64,000 bases of DNA, from contig NZ_MKSQ01000007.1 in assembly GCF_001898115.1 (NCBI RefSeq), forward strand, positions 285,324-349,323, given 5' to 3'. The notes below the pieces were generated by a model. It was not told the origin of the DNA. It worked only from the letters and a program-made list of their open reading frames with translations, and ran no database searches. A program made the translations under genes and the position numbers. Source of the stretch: Allobosea sp. 67-29. Its GTDB lineage: Bacteria > Pseudomonadota > Alphaproteobacteria > Rhizobiales > Beijerinckiaceae. Shown in pieces: positions 17,911 through 26,022 of this stretch (the first letter of the stretch is position 1; the number at the start of each line of letters is the position of its first letter).

Positions 17911-19053
17911 ATGGATGTGATCGTGCTCGGCGGTGGCCTGATGGGAACCGCCGCAACTTTCTTCCTGAGGCGGCGGGGCCTGAAGGTCACGCTGATCGAA
18001 CGCAACCGCGTCGGAACGGGCGCCACCGTCGCCTCCTTCGGCAATATCCGCCGGACCGGGCGCCATCTCACGCAATTGCCGCTGGCGCATCGCTCCCGCA
18101 GCCTTTGGGGCGAGGCCGAACGCCTGCTCGGCCGCGACGTGGAGTTCCGCGCGACCGGCCATCTCCGCCTGATCTTCGAAGAGGATGCTCTGGCGGACAT
18201 GCGCGCCTATGCCGACGCCGCGCGGCCCTGGGGCCTCGAGCTCGAGGAACTCGGCGCCAACGAGATCCAGGCGCGCTTTCCCGGCCTCGGCCCCGGAGCG
18301 ATCGCCGCCTCCTTCTCCCCGCATGACGGCTCGGGCAATCCGCGCCTGATCGCGCCGGCCTTCGCCGATGCAGCGCGACGGCTCGGCGCGGAGATCGTCG
18401 AGGACTGCGAGGTCGCCAGCATCGACAATACCGTATCCGGCTTCCGCGTCACCGCATCCAAAGGCGTGTTCGAAGCCGGCAGGCTACTCAACACCGCCGG
18501 CGCCTGGGGAATGCGGATCGCCGCGCAATTCGATGAGCCGGTGCCCCTCACCCCGCGCGGGCCGCAGATGGGCGTGACCGAACCCCTGCCCCATCGCATC
18601 CTGCCGGTCGTCGGCATCTGGACCCGCCGGCATGGGACCGACGCCTATTTCCGTCAGGTCGAGCGCGGCAACATCGTCTTCGGCGGCGCGGCCGAACGGG
18701 TCGACGTCGCGCTTGAACCTGGCCACGCCAAGGCCGACCCGGCGCGGCTTCCGGCGCAGCTTCGCGCCCTGACACAACTCCTCCCGGCTCTGGAAAATGT
18801 CTCGGTGATCCGCACCTGGTCGGGCTGCGAAGGCTATCTCGCCGACATGCTGCCGGTCATGGGCCCGTCCGGCACCACGCCGGGACTGTTCCATGCCTTC
18901 GGCTTCAGCGGGCACGGCTTCCAGCTCGGCCCGGGCGTCGGCGATACGATGGCCGAACTGATCGCGACGGGTGAGACGGATATCCCGCTGCACGACTTCC
19001 GGATCGAGCGCTTCGCCGCTGCCGCAGGCGCCCGCAGCTCCGCTGTGGCTTGA
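17911..19053 (+). CDS. FAD-dependent oxidoreductase (DAO fold), third of three
   Basis: About 380 aa. The start is immediately on the FAD motif MDVIVLGGGLMGTAATFFLRRRG, followed by GTGATVASFGNIRRTGRHLTQLPLA and the C-terminal closing segment HAFGFSGHGFQLGPGVGDTMAELIATGE. The size and lone N-terminal Rossmann fold match the HcnC/LhpB/OoxB class, making it the best candidate partner for the HcnB- and HcnA-like subunits encoded divergently. An in-frame extension upstream lacks similarity, so ATG 17911 is used; GAGG lies 8 nt upstream. Confidence 0.85.
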   Translation: MDVIVLGGGLMGTAATFFLRRRGLKVTLIERNRVGTGATVASFGNIRRTGRHLTQLPLAHRSRSLWGEAERLLGRDVEFRATGHLRLIFEEDALADMRAYADAARPWGLELEELGANEIQARFPGLGPGAIAASFSPHDGSGNPRLIAPAFADAARRLGAEIVEDCEVASIDNTVSGFRVTASKGVFEAGRLLNTAGAWGMRIAAQFDEPVPLTPRGPQMGVTEPLPHRILPVVGIWTRRHGTDAYFRQVERGNIVFGGAAERVDVALEPGHAKADPARLPAQLRALTQLLPALENVSVIRTWSGCEGYLADMLPVMGPSGTTPGLFHAFGFSGHGFQLGPGVGDTMAELIATGETDIPLHDFRIERFAAAAGARSSAVA

Positions 19054-19066
19054 CCGCGCCGACCGC

Positions 19067-21121
19067 TCAGAGCTTGGAGCAGAGCCGGTAGGCTTCGTAG
19101 ATCGCGGAATAGAGATCGCGGCTCGACACGGCGTCGCCGATGCGATGCAGGAGGAAACGTCCCGGTGCCGGCGCCGCCGCCTCTGCGCTGCCCAGCATGA
19201 AGGCGATATCGGTCACCCCATCATTGGCGGAGTGCTCGCGCAGGTCGTGATAGATCTCGGCGGCCGGCAGCGTGCCGTATTCGATGACGATCTGACTGGC
19301 CTCGACCTGGCTTTCAACACCGGTCAACTCGTTGCGGAACGTCGCCTGCAGGGCGTTGCCCCGGCGCTCGACCTTCTCCAGCCTGACATCGACCAGCGAG
19401 CGGATGCCGAGCTCGGCGAAGCGCTTCCGGAAGCTCGACTTGTCGATATAGGACATCTCGACGGCAAGCGCGTCGTCGGGCGTGGCCAGACAGACCGATC
19501 GCCCCTGCCGGGCGAGCTGCAACGCGCAGGAGGCCGCGGCCTGACGGCCGGTGCCGTCATAGACGAGCACGTCGCTCTTGCCCGGCACCGTGCCCGTCAG
19601 CACGTCCCATACGGTGTCGCAGAGCTCCGAACCTTCGAACCAGTCGGTATCGGGGACGCCGCCGGTGGCGACGATCACGAGGTCCGGCGCCTCGGCGCGA
19701 ACCGTGTCGGCCTCTGCATAGCTGTTCACGCGCATATCGACGCCGAGCCGTTCGAGTTCGGCAATGCGCCAGTCGACGATGCCGATCAGGTCGCGCCGCT
19801 CCTCGGCGGCGGTGGCGACGAGCAACTGCCCGCCGAGCTTCGCGGCTGCCTCGAACAGCACGACCGAATGCCCTCGCTCGGCGCAGACGCGAGCAGCTTC
19901 CAGCCCGGCCGGCCCGCCGCCGACCACGACAGCTTTCAGGCGTCGCGAGGCCGGCACGATCTCGTGGCTGAGTGCGGTTTCGCGCCCGCTGGCGGCGTTA
20001 TGGATGCAGTTGACCTTCTTGTAGAGGCAGTAGGAGGCGCCGACGCACGGCCTGATCCGCTCCTCCTCGCCGCGCCGGATCTTCTCGACCAGATGCGGGT
20101 CGGCGATATGGGCCCGCGTCATGCCGACGAGGTCGACGACGCCCTCGCGGATGGTGTGGCGGGCGGTCGCGACATCGCGAATACCGCCGGCATGGATCAG
20201 CGGCAGTTTCGTCTCGCGGCGGAACTGCGCCACCGAAGCGAGATAGGGCGCGTTGCGCTGGAACAGACCGGGCATGTTGTCCTCGGCCAGCGCCAGATCG
20301 GTATCCATGCGGCCGTAGATGCAATTGAAATAGTCGATATGGCCTTCGCGCTCGAATATCCGGGCGAGCTCAAGGCAATCCTCGAAATCCGAACCGTCCG
20401 CCACGCCCTCGTCGATCACGAAGCGGATGCCGACGATCGCGTCGTCGCCGACGCGCTTGCGGATCGCCTCATGGACCATGAGCCCGAAGCGCGCCCGGTT
20501 CTCCGGCGAGCCGCCGAAGCCGTCGCTGCGCCTGTTGGTGCGCGGCGACAGGAACTGGCCGATGAGATGGCCGCCGGTCACCGTCTCGACGCCGTCGAGC
20601 CCGCCTTCCATGCAACGCAGCGCCGCATCGGCATAATCCCGGACGATGCGCGCGATGTCCGCATCGTCCATCTCCTTGGGAAAATTGCGGTTGCGCGTCT
20701 CCCGGACGCGCGACGGCGCCAGCACCGGAAGCCAGTTCCAGCCATAGGAGGTCGCGCGGCGGCCGAGATGCGAGACCTGGCACATCACGGCCGCGCCATG
20801 GCCGTGAATGCACTCCGACAGCGCCGCGAGATGCGGAATGATCCGGTCGCTGGAGAGATCGAGCTGGCCGCCGCCCCAGCTCGAATCCGGCGACGTCATG
20901 GCCGAGCCGCCGATCATCGTCATGGCGAGGCCGCCGCGGGCCTTTTCCTCGTGATAGCGCTGATAGCGTTCGAGCGGCAGGCCGCCATCGTCCAGCATCG
21001 AGGCATGGCTGGTGCTGACGATGCGGTTGCGGAGCCTGAGCTTCTTGATCGCAAACGGCTCGAGCAGCGGGTCTCCCGCCGCAGTGGAAGGGCGAGCGTC
21101 GGATGTGACCATGGCGTTCAC
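19067..21121 (-). CDS. NADH:flavin oxidoreductase of the dimethylamine/trimethylamine dehydrogenase - N-methylproline demethylase type
   Basis: About 684 aa. N-terminal old-yellow-enzyme TIM barrel (residues about 15-370; RNRIVSTSHASML, GGHLIGQFLSPRTNRRSDGFGGS, MTRAHIADPHLV), a cysteine-rich cluster site, then a Rossmann domain (VVVGGGPAGLEAARVCAERGHSVVLFE). Expected chemistry is oxidative N-demethylation or dehydrogenation with FMN, a 4Fe-4S cluster and FAD/ADP. The cluster site reads CVGASYC then Cys after six residues: the second Cys of the usual CxxCxxC is Ala. GTG 21121 is chosen because GGAGGAG lies 7 nt upstream; ATG 21112 is the alternative. Convergent with the DAO gene at 17911. Confidence 0.82.
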   Translation of the reverse strand: MNAMVTSDARPSTAAGDPLLEPFAIKKLRLRNRIVSTSHASMLDDGGLPLERYQRYHEEKARGGLAMTMIGGSAMTSPDSSWGGGQLDLSSDRIIPHLAALSECIHGHGAAVMCQVSHLGRRATSYGWNWLPVLAPSRVRETRNRNFPKEMDDADIARIVRDYADAALRCMEGGLDGVETVTGGHLIGQFLSPRTNRRSDGFGGSPENRARFGLMVHEAIRKRVGDDAIVGIRFVIDEGVADGSDFEDCLELARIFEREGHIDYFNCIYGRMDTDLALAEDNMPGLFQRNAPYLASVAQFRRETKLPLIHAGGIRDVATARHTIREGVVDLVGMTRAHIADPHLVEKIRRGEEERIRPCVGASYCLYKKVNCIHNAASGRETALSHEIVPASRRLKAVVVGGGPAGLEAARVCAERGHSVVLFEAAAKLGGQLLVATAAEERRDLIGIVDWRIAELERLGVDMRVNSYAEADTVRAEAPDLVIVATGGVPDTDWFEGSELCDTVWDVLTGTVPGKSDVLVYDGTGRQAAASCALQLARQGRSVCLATPDDALAVEMSYIDKSSFRKRFAELGIRSLVDVRLEKVERRGNALQATFRNELTGVESQVEASQIVIEYGTLPAAEIYHDLREHSANDGVTDIAFMLGSAEAAAPAPGRFLLHRIGDAVSSRDLYSAIYEAYRLCSKL

Positions 21122-21270
21122 CGTATAGCTCCTCCGCCGCCGGGCCGGAATTGCGGCGCGGCCCCTCGCCCCGCCGACCGCACGGGCCAAGCCCCGTTTA
21201 ATCGGATGCCTTGACGCACAGGGTGGCGGGATTTCCGCAGGCTGAGCAGGTTGAAAAAGCCTGGGACAGG

Positions 21271-21287
21271 CATACGCTCGACGTATG
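21271..21287. promoter_or_regulatory. LysR-type box (T-N11-A) overlapping the regulator's own start codon
   Basis: CATACG (21271-21276) and CGTATG (21282-21287) form a perfect inverted repeat with 5-nt spacer, and the inner T at 21273 and A at 21285 obey T-N11-A. It lies in the divergent gap between the demethylase-like gene and this LysR gene and covers the LysR ATG, which fits negative autoregulation plus control of the neighbour. The repeat is seen; the binding is inferred. Confidence 0.45.
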
Positions 21288-22292
21288 GCTCACCTGTCCC
21301 GCCTCGTCCCCTCCGCGCGCGGTCTTCTCGTCTTCGAGGCGGCCGCCCGCACCGGCAGCTTCACCGCCGCGGCGGCCGAGTTCAATGTCAGCCAGCCCTC
21401 GATCAGCCGCAGCGTCGCCGAGCTCGAAGCCGCACTCGGCGCGAAGCTGTTCGAGCGGCGTGCGCGGGGCCTCGCGCTGACCGGCGACGGCACCGAGCTG
21501 TACGCCGTGGTGGGCGAGGCCGTCGGTCGGATCGCCGGAGCCGTCCAGGCCATCCAGCGCCGTCGCAGCACGGCGAAACCTGTCGTCACGCTCTCCGTTT
21601 CGAGCTCCTTCGTGGCGCATTGGCTGCTGCCCCGACTCGGCACGTTCAATGCGGCTTTCCCGGAGATCGATTTCCGCTTCGATCTGATCCCGGGCGTTCT
21701 GCGCGGCGTGCCCGACAACGTCGACCTGGCGACGCGCATCGTCGCGGCCGACGATCCCGCCTATCATCGCTGGCCCTTCGCGCCCGAGGTGATCTTTCCG
21801 GTCTGCAGCCCGTCATATCTGAAGGAGCGCGGCAAGCTCGATCACCGCGGAGACGGAGCCGGCCATGTGTTTCTCTGGCTGACCGACCACGCCCAGCAGC
21901 GATGGGCCCCGGAATGGGGCAACGTCGCCCGACGCGGCAGTTCCCGCGGCATCTGGCACGAATTCACGGATTACTCCGTCATCCTCCAGGCCGCGCTGAA
22001 TGGAGAAGGTGTCGCGCTGGGCTGGCTCAGCGTGGTTTCGAGCACCCTGCTGAAGGGCACGATGGTGCCGGCTTCGGACCTCATCATTCGTACGGGCCGG
22101 CACCACAGCCTGATCGCGCCACGGTCGAGGCCGGTCAGTCCCCTCGTCGAAGATGTCGCCCGCTGGCTGCAGGCGCAGATGGCGCAGGAACTCGACGCGC
22201 TCGACGAAGCCTTGCAGCTCGGGCGATCCGTGCTGCCGCGGGACCGCTCCACCCGCTCCCAACCGCCGGTCCCGCCACCCGAGCGGCGATGA
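21285..22292 (+). CDS. LysR-family transcriptional regulator (GcvA-like)
   Basis: About 335 aa. Winged helix RGLLVFEAAARTGSFTAAAAEFNVSQPSISRSVAELEAALGAKLFERRARGLALTGDGTELY, then an effector domain with SFVAHWLLPRLGTFNAAFPEIDFRFD, as in GcvA-type regulators. It is divergent from the demethylase-like flavoprotein, the usual arrangement for a LysR regulator and its target. A 40-residue C-terminal tail rich in Pro and Arg follows the effector domain. Confidence 0.87.
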   Translation: MAHLSRLVPSARGLLVFEAAARTGSFTAAAAEFNVSQPSISRSVAELEAALGAKLFERRARGLALTGDGTELYAVVGEAVGRIAGAVQAIQRRRSTAKPVVTLSVSSSFVAHWLLPRLGTFNAAFPEIDFRFDLIPGVLRGVPDNVDLATRIVAADDPAYHRWPFAPEVIFPVCSPSYLKERGKLDHRGDGAGHVFLWLTDHAQQRWAPEWGNVARRGSSRGIWHEFTDYSVILQAALNGEGVALGWLSVVSSTLLKGTMVPASDLIIRTGRHHSLIAPRSRPVSPLVEDVARWLQAQMAQELDALDEALQLGRSVLPRDRSTRSQPPVPPPERR

Positions 22293-22397
22293 CTCTCGGG
22301 AAGCCCGGAACGCTCGCAGAGATCCGTCATGGAATGGCGCCAGCCGCGCGGCATCCGCTGCCGCCGATGCTTTCCGCGGCAGGCATCTTCGCAAGGA

Positions 22398-22424
22398 AAA
22401 GGGGCCGCCATGGGCAGCCCCTTT
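22398..22424 (-). terminator. Rho-independent terminator of ssb
   Basis: AAAGGGGC (22398-22405) and GCCCCTTT (22417-22424) pair perfectly over 8 bp around an 11-nt loop. Read on the minus strand the stem is followed by TTTTCC, so it ends ssb, whose stop lies 56 nt upstream. It may also stop the convergent LysR transcript. Confidence 0.7.
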
Positions 22425-22479
22425 CTGTGATCCTGCAACGGCCTGACCCGGCCCGGCGCGGATCCCGCGGCAAGCCCGC

Positions 22480-23028
22480 TCAGAACGGGATGTCGTCGTC
22501 GAGATGGCTCGAAGACGAACGTCCGCCGCCGCCCGACATGGCGGGCTGGCGCGAGCCGCCGCCACTGCCTGCGCCGCCCATCGCGCCCGAACGGCCGAAG
22601 GAGCCGCCGCCGCTCGAGCGATCGTCCATGTAGCCGCCGCCACCGCCGCCCTCGCCATATTCGTCTCCGCCGCTCTGGCGGCTATCGAGGATGGTGAGCT
22701 CGCCGCGGAAGCGCTGCAGCACGATCTCGGTCGTGTACTTCTCGACGCCGGACTGATCCTGCCATTTCCGCGTCTGGAGCTGGCCCTCGATATACACCTT
22801 CGAGCCCTTCTTCAGATACTGCTCGGCGACCTTGGCGAGGTTCTCGTTGAAGATCACCACCGAATGCCATTCGGTGCGCTCCTTGCGCTCGCCCGACTGC
22901 TTGTCGCGCCAGGTTTCGGAGGTAGCGATGCGAAGATTGACGACCGGCTCGCCGCTGCCGAGGCGACGCACCTCCGGGTCCCGCCCGAGATTGCCGACCA
23001 GAATGACCTTGTTGACGCTGCCAGCCAT
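22480..23028 (-). CDS. ssb: Single-stranded DNA-binding protein
   Basis: About 182 aa. Canonical N-terminal OB fold ([68 protein letters not shown]), a glycine/serine-rich linker and the acidic tip DDDIPF that recruits repair proteins. ATG 23028 has GGAG 7 nt upstream and matches the family start; ATG 23040 is in frame but poorer. A LexA-type box lies about 90 nt upstream. In many proteobacteria ssb adjoins uvrA divergently; here the divergent order holds but 9.5 kb separate them. Confidence 0.97.
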   Translation of the reverse strand: MAGSVNKVILVGNLGRDPEVRRLGSGEPVVNLRIATSETWRDKQSGERKERTEWHSVVIFNENLAKVAEQYLKKGSKVYIEGQLQTRKWQDQSGVEKYTTEIVLQRFRGELTILDSRQSGGDEYGEGGGGGGYMDDRSSGGGSFGRSGAMGGAGSGGGSRQPAMSGGGGRSSSSHLDDDIPF

Positions 23029-23119
23029 GACAGGCTCCACTTCCTGCGCACTTCAAACACGAACCGGCCGGATGACCGGAGCCGAACCCTATCGGCCTGT
23101 TCCCTCAATATCAACGATG

Positions 23120-23134
23120 TTCCCGATTTGTTCA
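23120..23134. promoter_or_regulatory. LexA SOS box upstream of ssb
   Basis: GTTC (23120-23123), seven bases, GTTC (23131-23134): an exact match to the alphaproteobacterial SOS box GTTC-N7-GTTC. It sits about 92 nt upstream of the ssb start, where a LexA operator would overlap the promoter. ssb is an SOS gene in several bacteria. Confidence 0.65.
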
Positions 23135-23221
23135 AGGGTCGTCAGAGAGGTTTTCCCCGGCTGATTCGCAGGACCTCGCGCGAGCGTCGCTCCCTGTCGG
23201 GCGCTGCAGGCAACGCGGCGT

Positions 23222-24079
23222 TCACGCGGGCGGGCGCCGCTCCACCAGCACCGCCTGGGCCATGCGGTCGAGCAGGATCGCGAGCAGCACGATCGCCAGC
23301 CCGCCGACGAAACCGAGGCCGGGATCGGCCCGCTGCAGACCGAGCAGAACGATTTCGCCCAACCCCTTCGCCCCGATCATCGAGGCGACCACGACCATCG
23401 CGAGCGCCATCATGATCGCCTGGTTGAGCCCCTGCAGGATCGTTGGCCGGGCCAGCGGCAATTCGATCAGCCAGAGCGTCTGGCGCGGACCGAGGCCGAG
23501 CGCGCGCGCCGCCTGCACCAGCTCGGTGTCGATGCCGCGCAGGCCGAGCTCGGTCAGCCGCGCGAAGGGCGGCAGCGCGTAGATCAGTGTCGCGACCAGC
23601 GCGGGCGCCCGTCCGAGCCCGAGCAGCATCGCGACCGGGATCAGGTAGACGAAACTCGGGATGGTCTGCATCAGGTCATAGACCGGTGCGAGCGCCTTCC
23701 CCAGCCGCGGCAACCGCGCCGCGGCGATGCCGAGCGGCAGGCCGAGCACCGCGACGAGCAGCACGGCGACGGCGACGAGCGCGAGCGACTGCATCGCCTC
23801 GGCCCAGACGCCGAGGCCGGCAAGGATCAGCGGCAGCACCGCCATCGCCAGCGCGAAGCCGAGGCTTCGCCGCACCAGCCAGGCCCCCGCGCCGACGGCC
23901 AGGACGAAGACCGGCACCGGGATATGCAGCAAAGCCGTCTCAACGCCGCGCACCGGCGCCGTCAGGAGCGCGCTGAACCCGTCGAGGCTATCGCCATAGC
24001 CGGTGACGACGGCGTCGACGCCGCGGTTGACCAGCCCCTGCAGCGTCTTGCCGAGATCCGGCAGCCAGCCAGGCGTCAC
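23222..24079 (-). CDS. Glycine betaine/choline-type ABC transporter permease (ProW-like)
   Basis: About 285 aa with six hydrophobic segments. It has the betaine-permease features: VYDLMQTIPSFVYLIPVAMLLGLG and EAA-like loop DTELVQAARALGLGPRQTLWLIELPLARPTILQGLNQAIMMALAMVVVASMIGAKGLGE. GTG 24079 overlaps the binding-protein stop (GTGA) and is preferred over an upstream start at 24121. No ATP-binding subunit follows: the next gene is ssb. The transporter therefore needs an ATPase encoded elsewhere. Confidence 0.87.
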   Translation of the reverse strand: MTPGWLPDLGKTLQGLVNRGVDAVVTGYGDSLDGFSALLTAPVRGVETALLHIPVPVFVLAVGAGAWLVRRSLGFALAMAVLPLILAGLGVWAEAMQSLALVAVAVLLVAVLGLPLGIAAARLPRLGKALAPVYDLMQTIPSFVYLIPVAMLLGLGRAPALVATLIYALPPFARLTELGLRGIDTELVQAARALGLGPRQTLWLIELPLARPTILQGLNQAIMMALAMVVVASMIGAKGLGEIVLLGLQRADPGLGFVGGLAIVLLAILLDRMAQAVLVERRPPA

Positions 24080-25071
24080 AGGCTGGACGCGACCTTGGCG
24101 GCGACGTCCGCCGGCAGCCATGACTTCCAGACGTCGCCCTGCGTCTTGAGGAAGACCAGTGCCTGCTGCTCGGGCGTGACGCCCTTCTCGCGCGCCTCGG
24201 CCAGCATCCTCGAGGTCAGGTCGCTGGTCGTGGTGTACTTCCTGAGGAAGCCGGCGAGCTGCGGCGCCTTCTTCACGAAATCGACATTGGCGCCGATGAC
24301 CACCCGGCTCATCGGATAGGCGGTGGCCTGCTTCGGCGCATCGCTGGTCTTGAGCGCTTCCCAGATCTTCGCGTCGAAGGCCGGCTCCTGGAGCTTGACG
24401 AGATCATAGGCGCCGAGCAGCCAGCTCGGCCCCCAATAGTAGAACACCACCGGCCGTTTGCGCTTCAGCGCGGATTCGATCGCGGCGACCAGCGCCTCGC
24501 CGGAGCCGCCGCGGACGTTGGTGAAGTCCTCGGCCAGACCGTAGACCTTGAGCTTCTTGGTATTGATGCCCTCGCAGACCCAGCCGGCGACGCAGTTGTA
24601 GAAGCGTCCCTTGCCCGGTTCCTCCGGATCGGCGAACAGCTCCTTGTAGTGCTTGAGATCCTCAACCGATTTGAGCTCCGGCGCCTTGGCGTCGGGCCCT
24701 GAAACCAGATAGCGCGGCACGAACCAGCCTTCGTTCGCATCCGGGAACGTCGTGCCCAACGGCTCGACCTTGCCCGCCTCCGCCTGCTTGACCCAGGCCT
24801 CGACCGGATTCGCCATCCAGATTTCCATGACGACGTCGACATCGCCGCGGCCCATGCCGTTGACCAGCGGCGCGATCGCGCCCGGCACGCGCTCGACCTT
24901 GCAGCCGAAGCCCTTTTCGGCGATCGCACTGGCGACGGCGGTGTGGAAGGCGGCGGAATCGTAGTCGAGCCCGGCGATCTTCAGCGGACGGTCGAGTTCG
25001 CAGGCGAGGATCGGCGTGGCGAGGCCGAGGCCGAGCATCAGCACGGCGCCTCGCAGAACGGCTTTCATCAT
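24076..25071 (-). CDS. Glycine betaine/choline-type ABC transporter binding protein (OpuAC family)
   Basis: About 331 aa. Sec signal peptide (MKAVLRGAVLMLGLGLATPILA) then the OpuAC fold: LDYDSAAFHTAVASAIAEKGFGCKVERV, GRGDVDVVMEIWMANPVEAW, KRKRPVVFYYWGPSWLLGAYDLVKL, and a C-terminal DVWKSWLPADVA. The YYWGPSWL stretch supplies aromatic residues like those that cage quaternary ammonium groups in this family. ATG 25071 and 25068 are both possible behind GGGGGA. Pairs with the permease downstream; a palindromic operator lies about 80 nt upstream. Ligand likely a quaternary amine but not proven. Confidence 0.87.
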   Translation of the reverse strand: MMKAVLRGAVLMLGLGLATPILACELDRPLKIAGLDYDSAAFHTAVASAIAEKGFGCKVERVPGAIAPLVNGMGRGDVDVVMEIWMANPVEAWVKQAEAGKVEPLGTTFPDANEGWFVPRYLVSGPDAKAPELKSVEDLKHYKELFADPEEPGKGRFYNCVAGWVCEGINTKKLKVYGLAEDFTNVRGGSGEALVAAIESALKRKRPVVFYYWGPSWLLGAYDLVKLQEPAFDAKIWEALKTSDAPKQATAYPMSRVVIGANVDFVKKAPQLAGFLRKYTTTSDLTSRMLAEAREKGVTPEQQALVFLKTQGDVWKSWLPADVAAKVASSL

Positions 25072-25150
25072 CGGATTCCCCCGCTGGTTGCTATACCTGA
25101 TCGTGCTCCCGACGATCGGTCATGTCCACGAAGCGCAAAGGCCGGTGAAA

Positions 25151-25171
25151 TGTTCCACGTGGCGTGGAACA
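25151..25171. promoter_or_regulatory. Perfect 9-bp inverted repeat upstream of the betaine-type transporter
   Basis: Arms TGTTCCACG (25151-25159) and CGTGGAACA (25163-25171) flank TGG. It lies 80 nt upstream of the binding-protein start, where a repressor would act. It also resembles the ParB site parS (consensus TGTTNCACGTGNAACA) with five extra bases in the centre, but that spacing should break ParB binding. An operator is the likelier reading. Confidence 0.5.
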
Positions 25172-25337
25172 TCGGCACCCCTCGCCGCATCATCGCCCAA
25201 TCGGCCCGGAACCGCGACACCCCATCCTGTCAGCATGGGTCAGGACCGAGCGCGAGGCGAGGTTTCCGGACGAGGAGCCGGTCCGCCGAGCCGCCGCGCC
25301 GGAACACCATCCCGGGCAGGCCTGCCGCGGCTCCTGC

Positions 25338-25829
25338 TCAGGCGACGCGCCTGTAGGCGAAATATCGGCCGTCCGGCACGCCCTCGGGCAAGGGCACGGC
25401 CTCGAGCTTGTCGTGCTCGAGCGGCCAGCCGCTCACCACGATCGCCCCGGTCATGGCCAGTGCGGCGGTGTGGGCCGGCAGCCAGGAGAATGCGATGATG
25501 TCCCGTTCGGGCGCGCCGGTGGTGACGTCGACATGCACGAGCACTGCCGCCGCTCCGTGCCGCTCCCCGAAAGCGGGCAGCGTCTGCGCCATGTCGCCGA
25601 CGACGAGAAAGCGTTCCGGCGGCATCGAACGCGGATTGGGCTGCGGGTTGCGCTCGAAGACATGGATCGCGCGGTCCGGCAGCAGCTCCCGCAGGTGGTC
25701 GTAGGTGCGCCCGTTGCCGAGCCCGAGCTCGAGAACGATACCGTCCTTGCCTTCGATGGCCGATGCGGCCCAGTTCAGCACGGTGCGCTGCGCTTCGAGG
25801 CGGCGGATGAAGCTGTCCAGGCGGCTCAT
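25338..25829 (-). CDS. Small class I SAM-dependent methyltransferase-like protein
   Basis: About 163 aa. Motif I of the SAM fold is VLELGLGNGRTYDHLREL near residues 33-50, followed by an acidic strand end (IHVFERNP) and DVTTGAPERDI. The protein is shorter than most methyltransferases and no specific substrate domain is visible, so it may act on a small molecule. GGGAC precedes the ATG. It is separated from the transporter genes and from bioY by gaps of about 200-270 nt, so is probably transcribed alone. Confidence 0.7.
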   Translation of the reverse strand: MSRLDSFIRRLEAQRTVLNWAASAIEGKDGIVLELGLGNGRTYDHLRELLPDRAIHVFERNPQPNPRSMPPERFLVVGDMAQTLPAFGERHGAAAVLVHVDVTTGAPERDIIAFSWLPAHTAALAMTGAIVVSGWPLEHDKLEAVPLPEGVPDGRYFAYRRVA

Positions 25830-26022
25830 CGGGTCCCGTTCGTCGGCCTGCCCGCGATCGAGATGGGCGCGGACTCCCCACAGCCGGCTATCCTACCGGC
25901 CTCGGGCGCGGCCGCCAGTCCCGGCCGGGATCGTTCTGGCGTCGGGTCACCCCGCACCGGCCGGGATGACGAAATCCCGCACGCCAAAGGCCTGCGGGAT
26001 CGCGGCCGGCCGCTGCGAGGGA

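Noticed and set aside
25151..25171. Functional parS centromere site
   Set aside because: Half-sites match but five extra central bases break the required 16-bp palindrome; no parA/parB nearby.
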